Source: Mesorhizobium koreense (GTDB lineage Bacteria; Pseudomonadota; Alphaproteobacteria; Rhizobiales; Rhizobiaceae). From it: a DNA stretch of 64,000 bases. Under the pieces are notes generated by a model. The model was not told the DNA's origin, did not search any database, and saw only the letters and a program-made list of their open reading frames with translations. Location of the stretch: assembly GCF_031656215.1 (NCBI RefSeq), contig NZ_CP134228.1, positions 2,561,001 to 2,625,000 of the forward strand, given 5' to 3'. Positions 1 through 7,921 of this stretch are shown one piece after another (positions within the stretch are counted from its first letter, which is position 1; each line of letters starts with the position of its first letter). A program made the translations under genes and the position numbers.

Positions 1-145
1 TGACCTTCTCGGTCGTTCCGGAGCCGATCGTGATCATGGCGATGACAGCGGCGACGCCGATGACGATGCCGAGCAGGGTGAGGAAGGAGCGAAGCGCGTT
101 GCGTTTCACCGAACGCAGCGCCAGGCGGATCGTTTCCAGGAGCAT
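1..145 (-). CDS. MacB-type ABC transporter permease, N-terminal fragment (cut by window edge)
   Basis: Only the first 48 or so codons are inside the window. They begin MLLETIRLALRSVKRNAL and run into a hydrophobic stretch rich in Leu, Ile, Val and Ala, the usual first membrane segment of FtsX/MacB permeases. The ATG sits in a TGATG overlap with the stop of the ATPase gene, so it is the third gene of an adaptor-ATPase-permease operon. The large periplasmic domain and C-terminal helices lie beyond the edge. Family assignment rests on the N-terminus and the operon order. Confidence 0.8.
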   Translation of the reverse strand, partial: MLLETIRLALRSVKRNALRSFLTLLGIVIGVAAVIAMITIGSGTTEKV

Positions 146-873
146 CACGCCACCTCGCGGGAAGGGACGGCGGGCACGATATGCCCGTCCAGGAAGTGGA
201 TCGAGCGGTCGGCATATTCGGCCACGTCCGGTTCGTGCGTCACCATGACGATAGTCAGCCCACGCTCGCGGTTGAGTTCGGTCAGAAGGTCCATGATCTC
301 ATGCGTGCGCTCGGTGTCGAGATTGCCGGTCGGTTCGTCGGCGACGAGCAGCATCGGCTCGGTGACGATGGCGCGTGCAATGGCGACGCGCTGTTGCTGG
401 CCGCCCGAAAGCTCGGCCGGCGTGTGCTTCTCGCGACCGGTGAGGCCTACCTTGGCGAGCGCGTCCATGGCCTGCTCGCGCCGATCGCGCGCCGGCACAC
501 CGCGATAGACGAGCGGCAGCTCGACATTCTCGGCGGCGGTCGTACGGGCGAGCAGATTGTAGCCCTGGAAAACGAAGCCGATATAGAGATTGCGCAGTAT
601 CGCGCGGCGGCCGCGGTCGAGCCGCCCGGCATCGACGCCCATGAAATCGTAGCGTCCGCTCGACGGCGTATCGAGGCAGCCGATGATGTTCATCGAGGTC
701 GATTTGCCGGAGCCGGATGGACCCATGATCGCAACGAACTCGCCGCGCGCGATGGCGAGGTCGACACCGGCCAGCGCATGCACCTGCGCTTCGCCCTGGC
801 CGTAGCTCTTCCATACCTTCTCGAAGCGGATCAGTGTCTCACGCTCGGGGAGAGGGGATCTTTGCAGCATCAT
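145..873 (-). CDS. MacB/LolD-type ABC transporter ATP-binding protein
   Basis: This 242-residue protein would power export or lipoprotein-type transport together with the FtsX-like permease next to it. Walker A (GPSGSGKST), the signature (LSGGQQQRVAIARA), Walker B (LLVADEPTGNLD) and the switch His (VMVTHE) are all present, in the order and spacing of the MacB/LolD subfamily. The gene starts directly after the stop of the adaptor gene and its stop overlaps the permease start, so translation is probably coupled. The transported substrate cannot be read from the sequence; macrolides, peptides or siderophores are all possible for MacAB-like sets. Confidence 0.9.
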   Translation of the reverse strand: MMLQRSPLPERETLIRFEKVWKSYGQGEAQVHALAGVDLAIARGEFVAIMGPSGSGKSTSMNIIGCLDTPSSGRYDFMGVDAGRLDRGRRAILRNLYIGFVFQGYNLLARTTAAENVELPLVYRGVPARDRREQAMDALAKVGLTGREKHTPAELSGGQQQRVAIARAIVTEPMLLVADEPTGNLDTERTHEIMDLLTELNRERGLTIVMVTHEPDVAEYADRSIHFLDGHIVPAVPSREVA

Positions 874-2175
874 CTAGCTCCCCTGCCGCGAAGAGACGGT
901 GATGACCTTGTCGCCTTCCTTCAGCCCCGAGAGGATTTCGGTGAATTCGCCGTCCGTATCACCCGGCTTCACCATGACCTTGTGCGGTCGGTCGTCACGC
1001 AGCACGTAAAGGGCGCGGGTCCCGTCCGCCGCGGCAGGCGGTTCCGCCCGATCGCGATGGCGACGGAAGCGCGGCATGAAGAGATCGCGCAGGCTGAAGC
1101 CGCGGCTGGAACCGGCCTCCGGGGCAGGGGGGCTGTAGCGGAAGGCCGCGTTGGGCACGGTGAGTACGCCATTAGCCTGTCGCGTGAAGATATCGACGGC
1201 CGCCGTCATGCCGGGGCGCAACAGGAGCTTTGAATTGTCGACGTCGAGCTTGGCCTGGTAGGTCACGACATTGTCGGTGGTGACGGAGGCGTAAGCGATA
1301 TCGCTGATCTTGGCGTCGAAATCCTGGCCGGGAAAGGCGTCCACCGTGAAATGCCCGGTCTGGCCCTTGGCAACCTTGCCGATGTCGGCTTCGTCGATCG
1401 CTGCTTCCAACTGCATGCTCTTCAGGTCCTGGGCGATGACGAACAGCACAGGCGCCGAGAACGACGAGGCCACGGTCTGGCCGGGATCGACCGAACGCGT
1501 CAGCACGACGCCGTCGATGGGCGCATAGATCGTACTCTTGGCGAGGTCGGTTTCCTGAAGCTTCTCGTTGGCCTCAGCCACCGCGACGTTGGCCTTGGCG
1601 ACGGAGAGGGCGGCGGCGGCACGGTCGCGGTCGGCCGTTGCCGTGTCGAGCGCCTGCGTCGCTGCCATGCCCTTCGCGGCAAGCTGCTTCGTGCGTTCGA
1701 GCGTGCGGTTCGTATCGGCAAGGGTCGTCGCGGCCTGCTCGACCTGCGCCTGGGCGGCCTGCACCGAGGCCTTCGCTCCCTCGATCTGCGCCTGGATGCG
1801 CGCCTTGTCCAGGACGGCGAGCACGTCGCCCTTCTTCACTTCCTGGTTTTCCTCGACAGAGACGGAACGCACCACGCCCGACAACTCGCTCGAAACGTCG
1901 ACCTGCGTCAGCGGTTGCAGCGTCCCGGTGGCCGATACCTTGATGGTCAAATCACGAGTGGCCGCGGCTTCCGTCGTATAGACGATCTTTGCCGGCGCCT
2001 GGTCGAACCATTGCCAGATGCCGATTCCCGCGAGGGCCAGAAGCAGGATCGCACCCCAAAGCGTCCATTTGCGGCGACGCTCATGGCTGCGGCTCTTTAT
2101 GTCCAACCCCAGCGACTCCTCGATGCCTGTGCTGGAAGGCGTTTCGACCGTCGGCCGTTCCACCGTCTGGTCCAT
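874..2175 (-). CDS. MacA-like periplasmic adaptor (membrane fusion protein, HlyD family)
   Basis: The protein has 433 residues from the ATG at 2175, which is chosen over an upstream in-frame start because GGAAAC lies just ahead of it. After a charged cytoplasmic N-terminus comes one membrane helix (about residues 40-57), then a biotinyl-lipoyl-like segment, a long Ala/Gln/Lys-rich alpha-helical hairpin (about 120-210) and beta-barrel segments ending in a conserved VITVSS-like C-terminus. It should bridge the MacB-type ABC permease to an outer-membrane channel, which is not encoded here. Between the barrel domains is a Pro/Arg-rich insert (around residues 345-375) that is not usual for the family. 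Confidence 0.85.
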   Translation of the reverse strand: MDQTVERPTVETPSSTGIEESLGLDIKSRSHERRRKWTLWGAILLLALAGIGIWQWFDQAPAKIVYTTEAAATRDLTIKVSATGTLQPLTQVDVSSELSGVVRSVSVEENQEVKKGDVLAVLDKARIQAQIEGAKASVQAAQAQVEQAATTLADTNRTLERTKQLAAKGMAATQALDTATADRDRAAAALSVAKANVAVAEANEKLQETDLAKSTIYAPIDGVVLTRSVDPGQTVASSFSAPVLFVIAQDLKSMQLEAAIDEADIGKVAKGQTGHFTVDAFPGQDFDAKISDIAYASVTTDNVVTYQAKLDVDNSKLLLRPGMTAAVDIFTRQANGVLTVPNAAFRYSPPAPEAGSSRGFSLRDLFMPRFRRHRDRAEPPAAADGTRALYVLRDDRPHKVMVKPGDTDGEFTEILSGLKEGDKVITVSSRQGS

Positions 2176-2296
2176 TATCGTTTCCTGTCCTGCTGCCTGC
2201 CTTTTCGGCGGGATTGAGGCTTTACCGGCATATCCGATTTTCAACCTGAGTTTCGTCCATGATATAGCGATACCCACCTGAACCGGAGATGACCGC

Positions 2297-3214
2297 GTGA
2301 TTAAGCGCCGATACAAGGTTTACGATGTCTTCGCAGACAAACCGCTTGCCGGAAATCCGCTTGCCGTCGTGCTCGACAGCGATGGGCTCGATACGACGGC
2401 GATGCAGCGGATTGCCCGCGAGTTCAATCTATCTGAAACCGTCTTTGTCGGCACGCCCGAAAAGCCTGCCCATTCGGCGGCGATGCGCATCTTCACGCCT
2501 AGCATCGAACTGCCTTTCGCCGGTCATCCGACAGTCGGCGCGGCGGTCGCGCTCGCCGAGGAGCGGGGGCTCGAAGCGGCGGCCGAAGGGACGGAAATCC
2601 TTGTGATCGAGGAAGCCGTCGGCCCGGTGCGCTGCGCGGTCTGGCGCGGCAAGGGCGCGGCTTTCGCCGAGTTCGACCTGCCGCGCCTGCCGGAGAAGGT
2701 TCGCTTCGAGGTCGTTCCCGAACTGGTGGCGGCGGCGCTTGATCTCAACCCGCAGGAAATAGGGTTCGAGAACCATCGCGTCGATGCCTGGTCCGCCGGC
2801 GTGCCTTATGTGACGGTGCCGGTACGCGGGCTGGACGCCGCCGCGAAGGCGTGGATGGACGTGGATGCCTGGATGAATCTCGCGCCGCATGTCGGTCATC
2901 TCGTCGCCGCACCCTACATCTATTGCCGCGAGACGGTGGGGCACGAGGCTTCTTTCCATGCACGCATGCTGGCGCCACATGAAGGCATTCCGGAGGATCC
3001 GGCAACGGGCTCCGCCGCGGCGGCCTTCGCCGGAGCGGTCATGCGTTTCGACGCGCCGCCGGATGGTTCGACCCGGCTGTTGATCGAACAAGGCGTCGAG
3101 ATGGGGCGGCCCTCGAAAATCAGGCTCGAACTCGATGTCGAGCGCGATCGGCTGATTGCAGCCCGTATCGGTGGGCATGCGGTCAGGATAGCCGAAGGAA
3201 CATTGTTCGCCTGA
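2297..3214 (+). CDS. PhzF-family isomerase/epimerase
   Basis: The 305-residue protein belongs to the PhzF/diaminopimelate-epimerase-like fold. Recognisable blocks are the N-terminal YDVFADKPLAGNPLAVV, the catalytic-Glu block NLSETVF, the GHPTVGAA loop and the EDPATGSAAAA loop near the C-terminus, all characteristic of the family. Start is a GTG at 2297 preceded by a GGAGATGA-type ribosome site. It is divergent from the MacA-like gene with about 120 bp between them. PhzF homologues outside phenazine operons have mostly unknown substrates, and no phenazine genes are present here, so no specific reaction is assigned. Confidence 0.85.
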   Translation: MIKRRYKVYDVFADKPLAGNPLAVVLDSDGLDTTAMQRIAREFNLSETVFVGTPEKPAHSAAMRIFTPSIELPFAGHPTVGAAVALAEERGLEAAAEGTEILVIEEAVGPVRCAVWRGKGAAFAEFDLPRLPEKVRFEVVPELVAAALDLNPQEIGFENHRVDAWSAGVPYVTVPVRGLDAAAKAWMDVDAWMNLAPHVGHLVAAPYIYCRETVGHEASFHARMLAPHEGIPEDPATGSAAAAFAGAVMRFDAPPDGSTRLLIEQGVEMGRPSKIRLELDVERDRLIAARIGGHAVRIAEGTLFA

Positions 3215-3237
3215 ACGCCGGAAATTTTCGCAAGGGC

Positions 3238-3266
3238 TGGACAGGTCCGAACGCACTGGCTATATC
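3238..3266 (+). promoter_or_regulatory. Probable sigma-70-type promoter of tRNA-Lys
   Basis: A TGGACA hexamer (3238-3243) and a TATATC hexamer (3261-3266) are separated by exactly 17 bases, and transcription would start about 24 bases before the mature tRNA. Position and spacing fit a housekeeping promoter; the assignment is by inspection only. Confidence 0.5.
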
Positions 3267-3296
3267 GGCGCCGACCCGCGCCTCTCGGCGCGCGGT

Positions 3297-3372
<76 letters not shown>

Positions 3373-3606
3373 ATTTTTTCTCTTTGATATAACGTTTAGC
3401 AACCATTCGCCGTTAGGCCGATGAGCGTTGAGCACGCGGTGTACCGCGCGTCCCGAGGAAATAGACATAGCCGGCAATTGCCGACCCAAGGGGCGCTTAG
3501 TCGGTTGATGCGGCTCCATCGATTTCTCATGTGTCGGACCTAAGGGCCGGGAGCGGCTTTCGCATATCCTGCGACCATTGCGATCATCAATGGGGGATTG
3601 CGCCCG

Positions 3607-5310
3607 ATGTCTCGACGTCTGCTCTGCCGCGCAATTGCGATTATCTTGTCCTGTTTCGTGCTGTCGGCGACCCAGTTCGCCCGTGCCGAAATACCCGACG
3701 AACTCTACAAGGCACTGAAGCTCTCCAAGGATGCGACGCCGAAGGAAGTCTACGACGCGATCGTCAAGCGCTATTACGATCCCAAGCAGGGCCACGGCAA
3801 AGGCGCCTTCGCCGATCTTTGGGAGCCCACCCCTTTCACCCGCTATCTCGAGCCGAAGACGCTTTACGTCGCTCCCGACATGGATTTCGAGGTCAAGCGC
3901 ACCGAATGCGTCGAGTGCCACACCTCCGTCACACCCGGCTGGGTGCATTCCTGGCAGAAGAGCGTTCACGGCAATCTCGACGAGATCCGCGGCCTGCCGG
4001 CGAAAGATTCACGCTCCTACAAGCAGGAACTGATCACCGGCGTGGAGAACAATCTCCATTCGATGGGACTGTTGCCGCAAGGCGAGAAACTGCGTGAGGT
4101 CGGCTGCATCGACTGCCACATGGGTGTCGGCAAGGAAGCCGGCAATCATAAAACCGACCTGCACATGCCCGACGCGGCGGCATGCGGCCAATGCCATCTG
4201 AAGCAGTTCGCCGAGCGCGAATCGGAGCGCGACACGCAAAGCTGGCCGCAGAAGCAATGGCCGGACGGACGGCCTTCGCATGCCTTGTCGTGGCAGGCGA
4301 ATGTCGAAACGGCGATCTGGGCCGGCATGTCGCAGCGCGAGGTCGCCGACGGCTGCTCAATGTGCCACACCATGCAGAACACCTGTAATTCCTGCCACAC
4401 CAGGCATGAATTCTCGGCCGTCGAGGCGCGCAAGCCGGAGACCTGCTCGACGTGCCATAACGGTGTCGACCATAACGAGTTCGAGGCCTTCATGCTGTCG
4501 AAGCACGGCGTCGTCTACCAGACTCAAGGTTCGACCTGGGACTGGCAGAAGCCGCTCGCCAAGGCGTTCAGCGAAGGCGGCCAGGTCGGCCCGACCTGCC
4601 AGACCTGCCACATGGAATTCAACGGCGAGTACAGCCACAACCTCGTGCGCAAGGTCCGCTGGGGATTCGAGCCGAAGCCCGAGATCGCCGACAATCTCAA
4701 CGATCCGTGGTTCCAGAAGCGCAAGGAAGCCTGGATAGGGACCTGCACGCAGTGCCATTCGCCGTCCTTCGCCACGTCCTATCTGGGCATGATGGACAGC
4801 GGCACCAAGCAGGGCATCGAGTTGGTCAAGGAAGCACGCGGCGTCATGCAGAAGCTCTATGACGACAAGCTGCTCGTCGGCCAGACCACCAACCGCCCCG
4901 CGCCGCCCAAGCCCGATGCCGACAGCCCCGGTGCGTTCGCGGGCCTGTTCTTCTCGGCCGGCAACTTCCCGACGGCGATCGACTACGAGTTCGCCCAGAT
5001 GTGGGAGCAGCACATCATGCAGCACTTCAAGGGCCTCGCCCATGTGAATCCCGGCGGATTCACCTACTCCCAGGGCTGGTCGAAGCTGATCCGCAGCCTG
5101 GCGCGCATCAAGGACGCCGACACCCAGCTTCGCGAGAAGGCCGCCCTTGAGGCACGCGTCGAGGCGCTCGAGGCAAAGGGCAAGCAGGGCTGGCTCGATC
5201 TCGACACGCCGACGAAGCGCGCGGCGGCCGGCGGTGCGGGCTTCGGCCTCGCCGGCCTCGGCCTCGGGCTCCTGCTCCTGCCGGCGGTTCGCCGCAGGCG
5301 GAAGCGCTAG
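3607..5310 (+). CDS. haoA: Hydroxylamine oxidoreductase, octaheme cytochrome c (HaoA)
   Basis: HAO oxidises hydroxylamine in the periplasm and delivers electrons to small redox carriers. The 567-residue protein (ATG at 3607; a TTG nine bases upstream is an alternative) has a signal peptide ending near ARA at residue 27. It carries exactly eight CxxCH motifs at about 101, 167, 193, 250, 260, 280, 331 and 380, as in Nitrosomonas HAO. An Asp-His pair (288-289, GVDHNEFEAF) after the sixth motif matches the catalytic pair of the family. FTYSQGW (Tyr487) is a candidate for the tyrosine that cross-links the P460 heme, but I could not align it to be sure. A Gly/Leu-rich C-terminal helix (about 541-560) with an RRRRKR end suggests membrane anchoring. 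haoB follows 21 bases later. An octaheme nitrite or reductive HAO-like enzyme is the main alternative. Confidence 0.9.
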   Translation: MSRRLLCRAIAIILSCFVLSATQFARAEIPDELYKALKLSKDATPKEVYDAIVKRYYDPKQGHGKGAFADLWEPTPFTRYLEPKTLYVAPDMDFEVKRTECVECHTSVTPGWVHSWQKSVHGNLDEIRGLPAKDSRSYKQELITGVENNLHSMGLLPQGEKLREVGCIDCHMGVGKEAGNHKTDLHMPDAAACGQCHLKQFAERESERDTQSWPQKQWPDGRPSHALSWQANVETAIWAGMSQREVADGCSMCHTMQNTCNSCHTRHEFSAVEARKPETCSTCHNGVDHNEFEAFMLSKHGVVYQTQGSTWDWQKPLAKAFSEGGQVGPTCQTCHMEFNGEYSHNLVRKVRWGFEPKPEIADNLNDPWFQKRKEAWIGTCTQCHSPSFATSYLGMMDSGTKQGIELVKEARGVMQKLYDDKLLVGQTTNRPAPPKPDADSPGAFAGLFFSAGNFPTAIDYEFAQMWEQHIMQHFKGLAHVNPGGFTYSQGWSKLIRSLARIKDADTQLREKAALEARVEALEAKGKQGWLDLDTPTKRAAAGGAGFGLAGLGLGLLLLPAVRRRRKR

Positions 5311-5331
5311 ACGAGAGCGGGGAGGGCGCAG

Positions 5332-6339
5332 ATGGCCCGGCGTCTCCGCCTCGGCACAGGCCTCGCCATCGGGCTGGGCGCCGTGATGCTGGTCGCCGGC
5401 GGTCTGCTGGCGGCCTCCGCTTTCCAGGCCGGCAACCAGCCGCTCCCCTACAGCTACGCGACGACGGCGGACAAGCCGTCGGATGCGGCGGCCGCACTGG
5501 CGGGGAATATCGAGGGCGCAAAAGCACGCACCATCGAGATGAAGACGCTTGAGACAAGCAAGCTGCTCGTGGCTGGCGAGGTGCTGGACCTGCCCGACGG
5601 GAAGGAAATCCTCGTCGGCTGGCAAAGCAAAGTCGGGGAGCCGCTCATCCGATCCGATATTTCGGTGAAGGAAGAGGAGGCGCTGGTCGCGGCGCTGAAA
5701 AAACACCTGCCGGCGAAAAGCACGGTCTTCGCGATGCCGGCCCTCTCGCGCCGCCTTGCCGCGATGACAACGGCCGAATATCCGCTCGCGACCGCCGATG
5801 ACAGCGCCACGATCCGGTTGCCGGCACCCTGGACCGGCGCGCGGGCGGCCATCCTCGAAGCTGAGCGCAAATGGCGCCCGGAAGCGGAAGACGAGACTGC
5901 CGACAAGGCGTTCGCCGGTCTGCTGGACGCGCTTACGGCGGAAGACAAATACGGCATCGCTCATCTTCAGGTCATGGCCGGAGGCGCGGAGAGCTACATC
6001 ATCCTGCATGTCAGGGACGCCTTCGACATCGGGGTGGCCGCGCCGGACAAATTGTCGGTGGGCTTGCGCGATTTTCCGAGCGCCGCCGACGTGCACGGCG
6101 CCACCAAATTGGTGAAGGGCTGGATCGAGAAGGAAGGCTATGCCGCCTATGCGGTGATCCCGCGCGACGAGAACGCGGTGCGCGCCTATTATCTGGCCGC
6201 CGACAGGGACAAGTCCTCGCTGCTCGGCCAGCTTCTGCCCTTCAACTCGGCCCACCTCGGGCTGGTGCCGGGCGCCACGCTCGTTTTCCAGAACGGCGGC
6301 TACTGGGTCTACAGGATTTCCGCCGTGCGGACGGGCTGA
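5332..6339 (+). CDS. haoB: HaoB, membrane-anchored protein of the hydroxylamine oxidation system
   Basis: This 335-residue protein has one N-terminal membrane helix (about residues 7-30, GLAIGLGAVMLVAGGLLAAS) followed by a soluble, presumably periplasmic domain without heme, CxxC or metal motifs. Position directly after haoA, topology and size fit HaoB, the partner gene found behind hao in ammonia oxidisers and some methanotrophs. Its function in the family is not established; a role in HAO assembly or anchoring is an inference. A ribosome site (GGGGAGGG) precedes the ATG. Confidence 0.75.
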   Translation: MARRLRLGTGLAIGLGAVMLVAGGLLAASAFQAGNQPLPYSYATTADKPSDAAAALAGNIEGAKARTIEMKTLETSKLLVAGEVLDLPDGKEILVGWQSKVGEPLIRSDISVKEEEALVAALKKHLPAKSTVFAMPALSRRLAAMTTAEYPLATADDSATIRLPAPWTGARAAILEAERKWRPEAEDETADKAFAGLLDALTAEDKYGIAHLQVMAGGAESYIILHVRDAFDIGVAAPDKLSVGLRDFPSAADVHGATKLVKGWIEKEGYAAYAVIPRDENAVRAYYLAADRDKSSLLGQLLPFNSAHLGLVPGATLVFQNGGYWVYRISAVRTG

Positions 6340-6374
6340 CCCGGCACCAGGGATTTGCAGAACTCCGGACTCAT

Positions 6375-6390
6375 GGATTTATCGGATTTA
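6375..6390 (+). promoter_or_regulatory. Tandem GGATTTA repeat ahead of the MocR gene
   Basis: Two GGATTTA heptamers (6375-6381 and 6384-6390) are spaced nine bases start to start, 32 bases before the MocR start codon. Closely spaced direct repeats near their own gene are typical binding sites of MocR/PdxR regulators, so autoregulation is possible. This is pattern-based inference. Confidence 0.3.
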
Positions 6391-6421
6391 AGATAGTCTA
6401 TGGGACCAGGAGGGGCTCGAG

Positions 6422-7921
6422 ATGCAGGTCGTGCTGTCGATCGATCCGAGTGATACGCGCACGCTGCAACGCCAGTTGTTCGACCAGATCAGGGAACTGA
6501 TCCTGAACGACAAGCTGCGTAGCGGGGATCCTGTACCGGCATCGCGGTCGCTGAGCGAACAGCTCGGCGTGTCGCGCAACACGGTGATACTGGCCTATGA
6601 GCAGTTGCTCAGCGAGGGCTATATCGAAAGCCGCCCCAATGTCGGAACCTTCGTGAGTTCGGACCTGCCTGAGCGCGTGATGGCGGCGACGTCCCAGTCC
6701 GGACAGGCCGAACAGCAGGCCAACGACAATTACGGCGATACGCACCCGCTCTCCTGCGGCGTCGGCGCACAGATGGTCATCAGCCCCAATCGCGGCAAGC
6801 TCGATTTCGATTTCTGGGTCGGCAGGACCGACGCGTCGACCTTCCCGGCCAATGAATGGCGGCGCATCCTCGATGCCAAGGTGCGTTATGGCGGCGCCCG
6901 GCTCGCCGAGTATCAGGACCCGCAGGGGCTGCCGGAGCTTCGCCAGGCGATTTCCGACCACATAGGACCGGCGCGCGGCGTCTCGGCTAGCCCGGAACAC
7001 ATCATTATCGTCAATGGCTCGCAGGACGGGCTGTCGCTGATTTCACGCGTTCTCGCCGGCTATGCGAGGACTTTCGTCCACGAGGACCCCTGTTATCAGG
7101 GGGCGCGGTTCCTGTTCCAGAGCTGCGGCTTTTCCATGCAGCCGGTGCCCGTCGACAATGACGGCATCGATGTCGACCGCCTGCCGAAAACCAGACGCTC
7201 CCTCCTCTATGTCACGCCCTCGCATCAGTACCCGCTCGGCGTGACGCTGTCGCTGGAGCGGCGGCTGAAATTGCTGGAATGGGCGGCGCGTACCGACAGC
7301 TTCATCATCGAGGACGATTATGACGGCGACTTCCGCTACGAGGGCGCGCCGCTGACCGCGCTGCGCGGCCTCGATCGGGGAGGGCGCGTGCTCTATGTCG
7401 GCACCTTCTCCAAATCGCTGGCCGCCGGCCTGCGCCTCGGCTTCATCGTGGCGCCGCCGTCTCTCGCGCGCTCCTTCCGCGAGTGGAAGTCGCTCGCCAG
7501 CAACGGAACTCCGTGGCTGGAACAGGCGGCCATGGCCGAGTTCATGAACAATGGCGGCTTCATCCGCCACCTCAGGCGCATCCGCGCCATCTACAAGACG
7601 CGGCGCGACCTCGTGGCTGCCTCGCTCAGACAAAGCTTCGGCGATGCCGAGATAAAGGGCCTGCGCGGCGGCATGCATCTGTCGCTTCGCGTGCCCTGCC
7701 GCTTCGGCCCCGCACCGGAGATCGAGAAGGAAGCGGCTCAGCGCGGCGTCGGCATCTACACGCCCGGAAAGGGCGGTGCCTTCATTTCGCCTGACCATCC
7801 GCGCGCCGGCGACACGCTGCTCTTCGGCTACGCGGCGCTGCCGGAAAAGCATATCCGAACCGCGATGGCCAAACTCGCCGAGATCGCGGCGGCGCAGGAA
7901 AGGGTCCTCGTCAATGGTTGA
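6422..7921 (+). CDS. MocR/PdxR-type regulator (GntR winged helix plus aminotransferase-like domain)
   Basis: The 499-residue protein has an N-terminal GntR winged helix (about 10-75; SDTRTLQRQLFDQIRELIL, then SLSEQLGVSRNTVILAYEQL) fused to a fold-type I aminotransferase-like domain that includes IIEDDYDGDFRYEG and the Lys of the PLP-binding block YVGTFSKSLAAGLRLGF. MocR proteins usually bind PLP or a PLP adduct and act as regulators, not enzymes. A strong AGGAGGGG site lies before the ATG. The stop overlaps ccmF by eight bases, so the regulator is built into the hao/ccm operon. Because 5-aminolevulinate synthase downstream needs PLP, a link between PLP status and heme supply is conceivable but unproven. 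Confidence 0.85.
   Translation: MQVVLSIDPSDTRTLQRQLFDQIRELILNDKLRSGDPVPASRSLSEQLGVSRNTVILAYEQLLSEGYIESRPNVGTFVSSDLPERVMAATSQSGQAEQQANDNYGDTHPLSCGVGAQMVISPNRGKLDFDFWVGRTDASTFPANEWRRILDAKVRYGGARLAEYQDPQGLPELRQAISDHIGPARGVSASPEHIIIVNGSQDGLSLISRVLAGYARTFVHEDPCYQGARFLFQSCGFSMQPVPVDNDGIDVDRLPKTRRSLLYVTPSHQYPLGVTLSLERRLKLLEWAARTDSFIIEDDYDGDFRYEGAPLTALRGLDRGGRVLYVGTFSKSLAAGLRLGFIVAPPSLARSFREWKSLASNGTPWLEQAAMAEFMNNGGFIRHLRRIRAIYKTRRDLVAASLRQSFGDAEIKGLRGGMHLSLRVPCRFGPAPEIEKEAAQRGVGIYTPGKGGAFISPDHPRAGDTLLFGYAALPEKHIRTAMAKLAEIAAAQERVLVNG

Noticed and set aside
4357-6255. A 632-codon open frame on the - strand opposite haoA and haoB
   Set aside because: It is rich in Arg, Gly and His as expected for the antisense of high-GC coding sequence, has no ribosome site or domain, and covers two well-supported genes.
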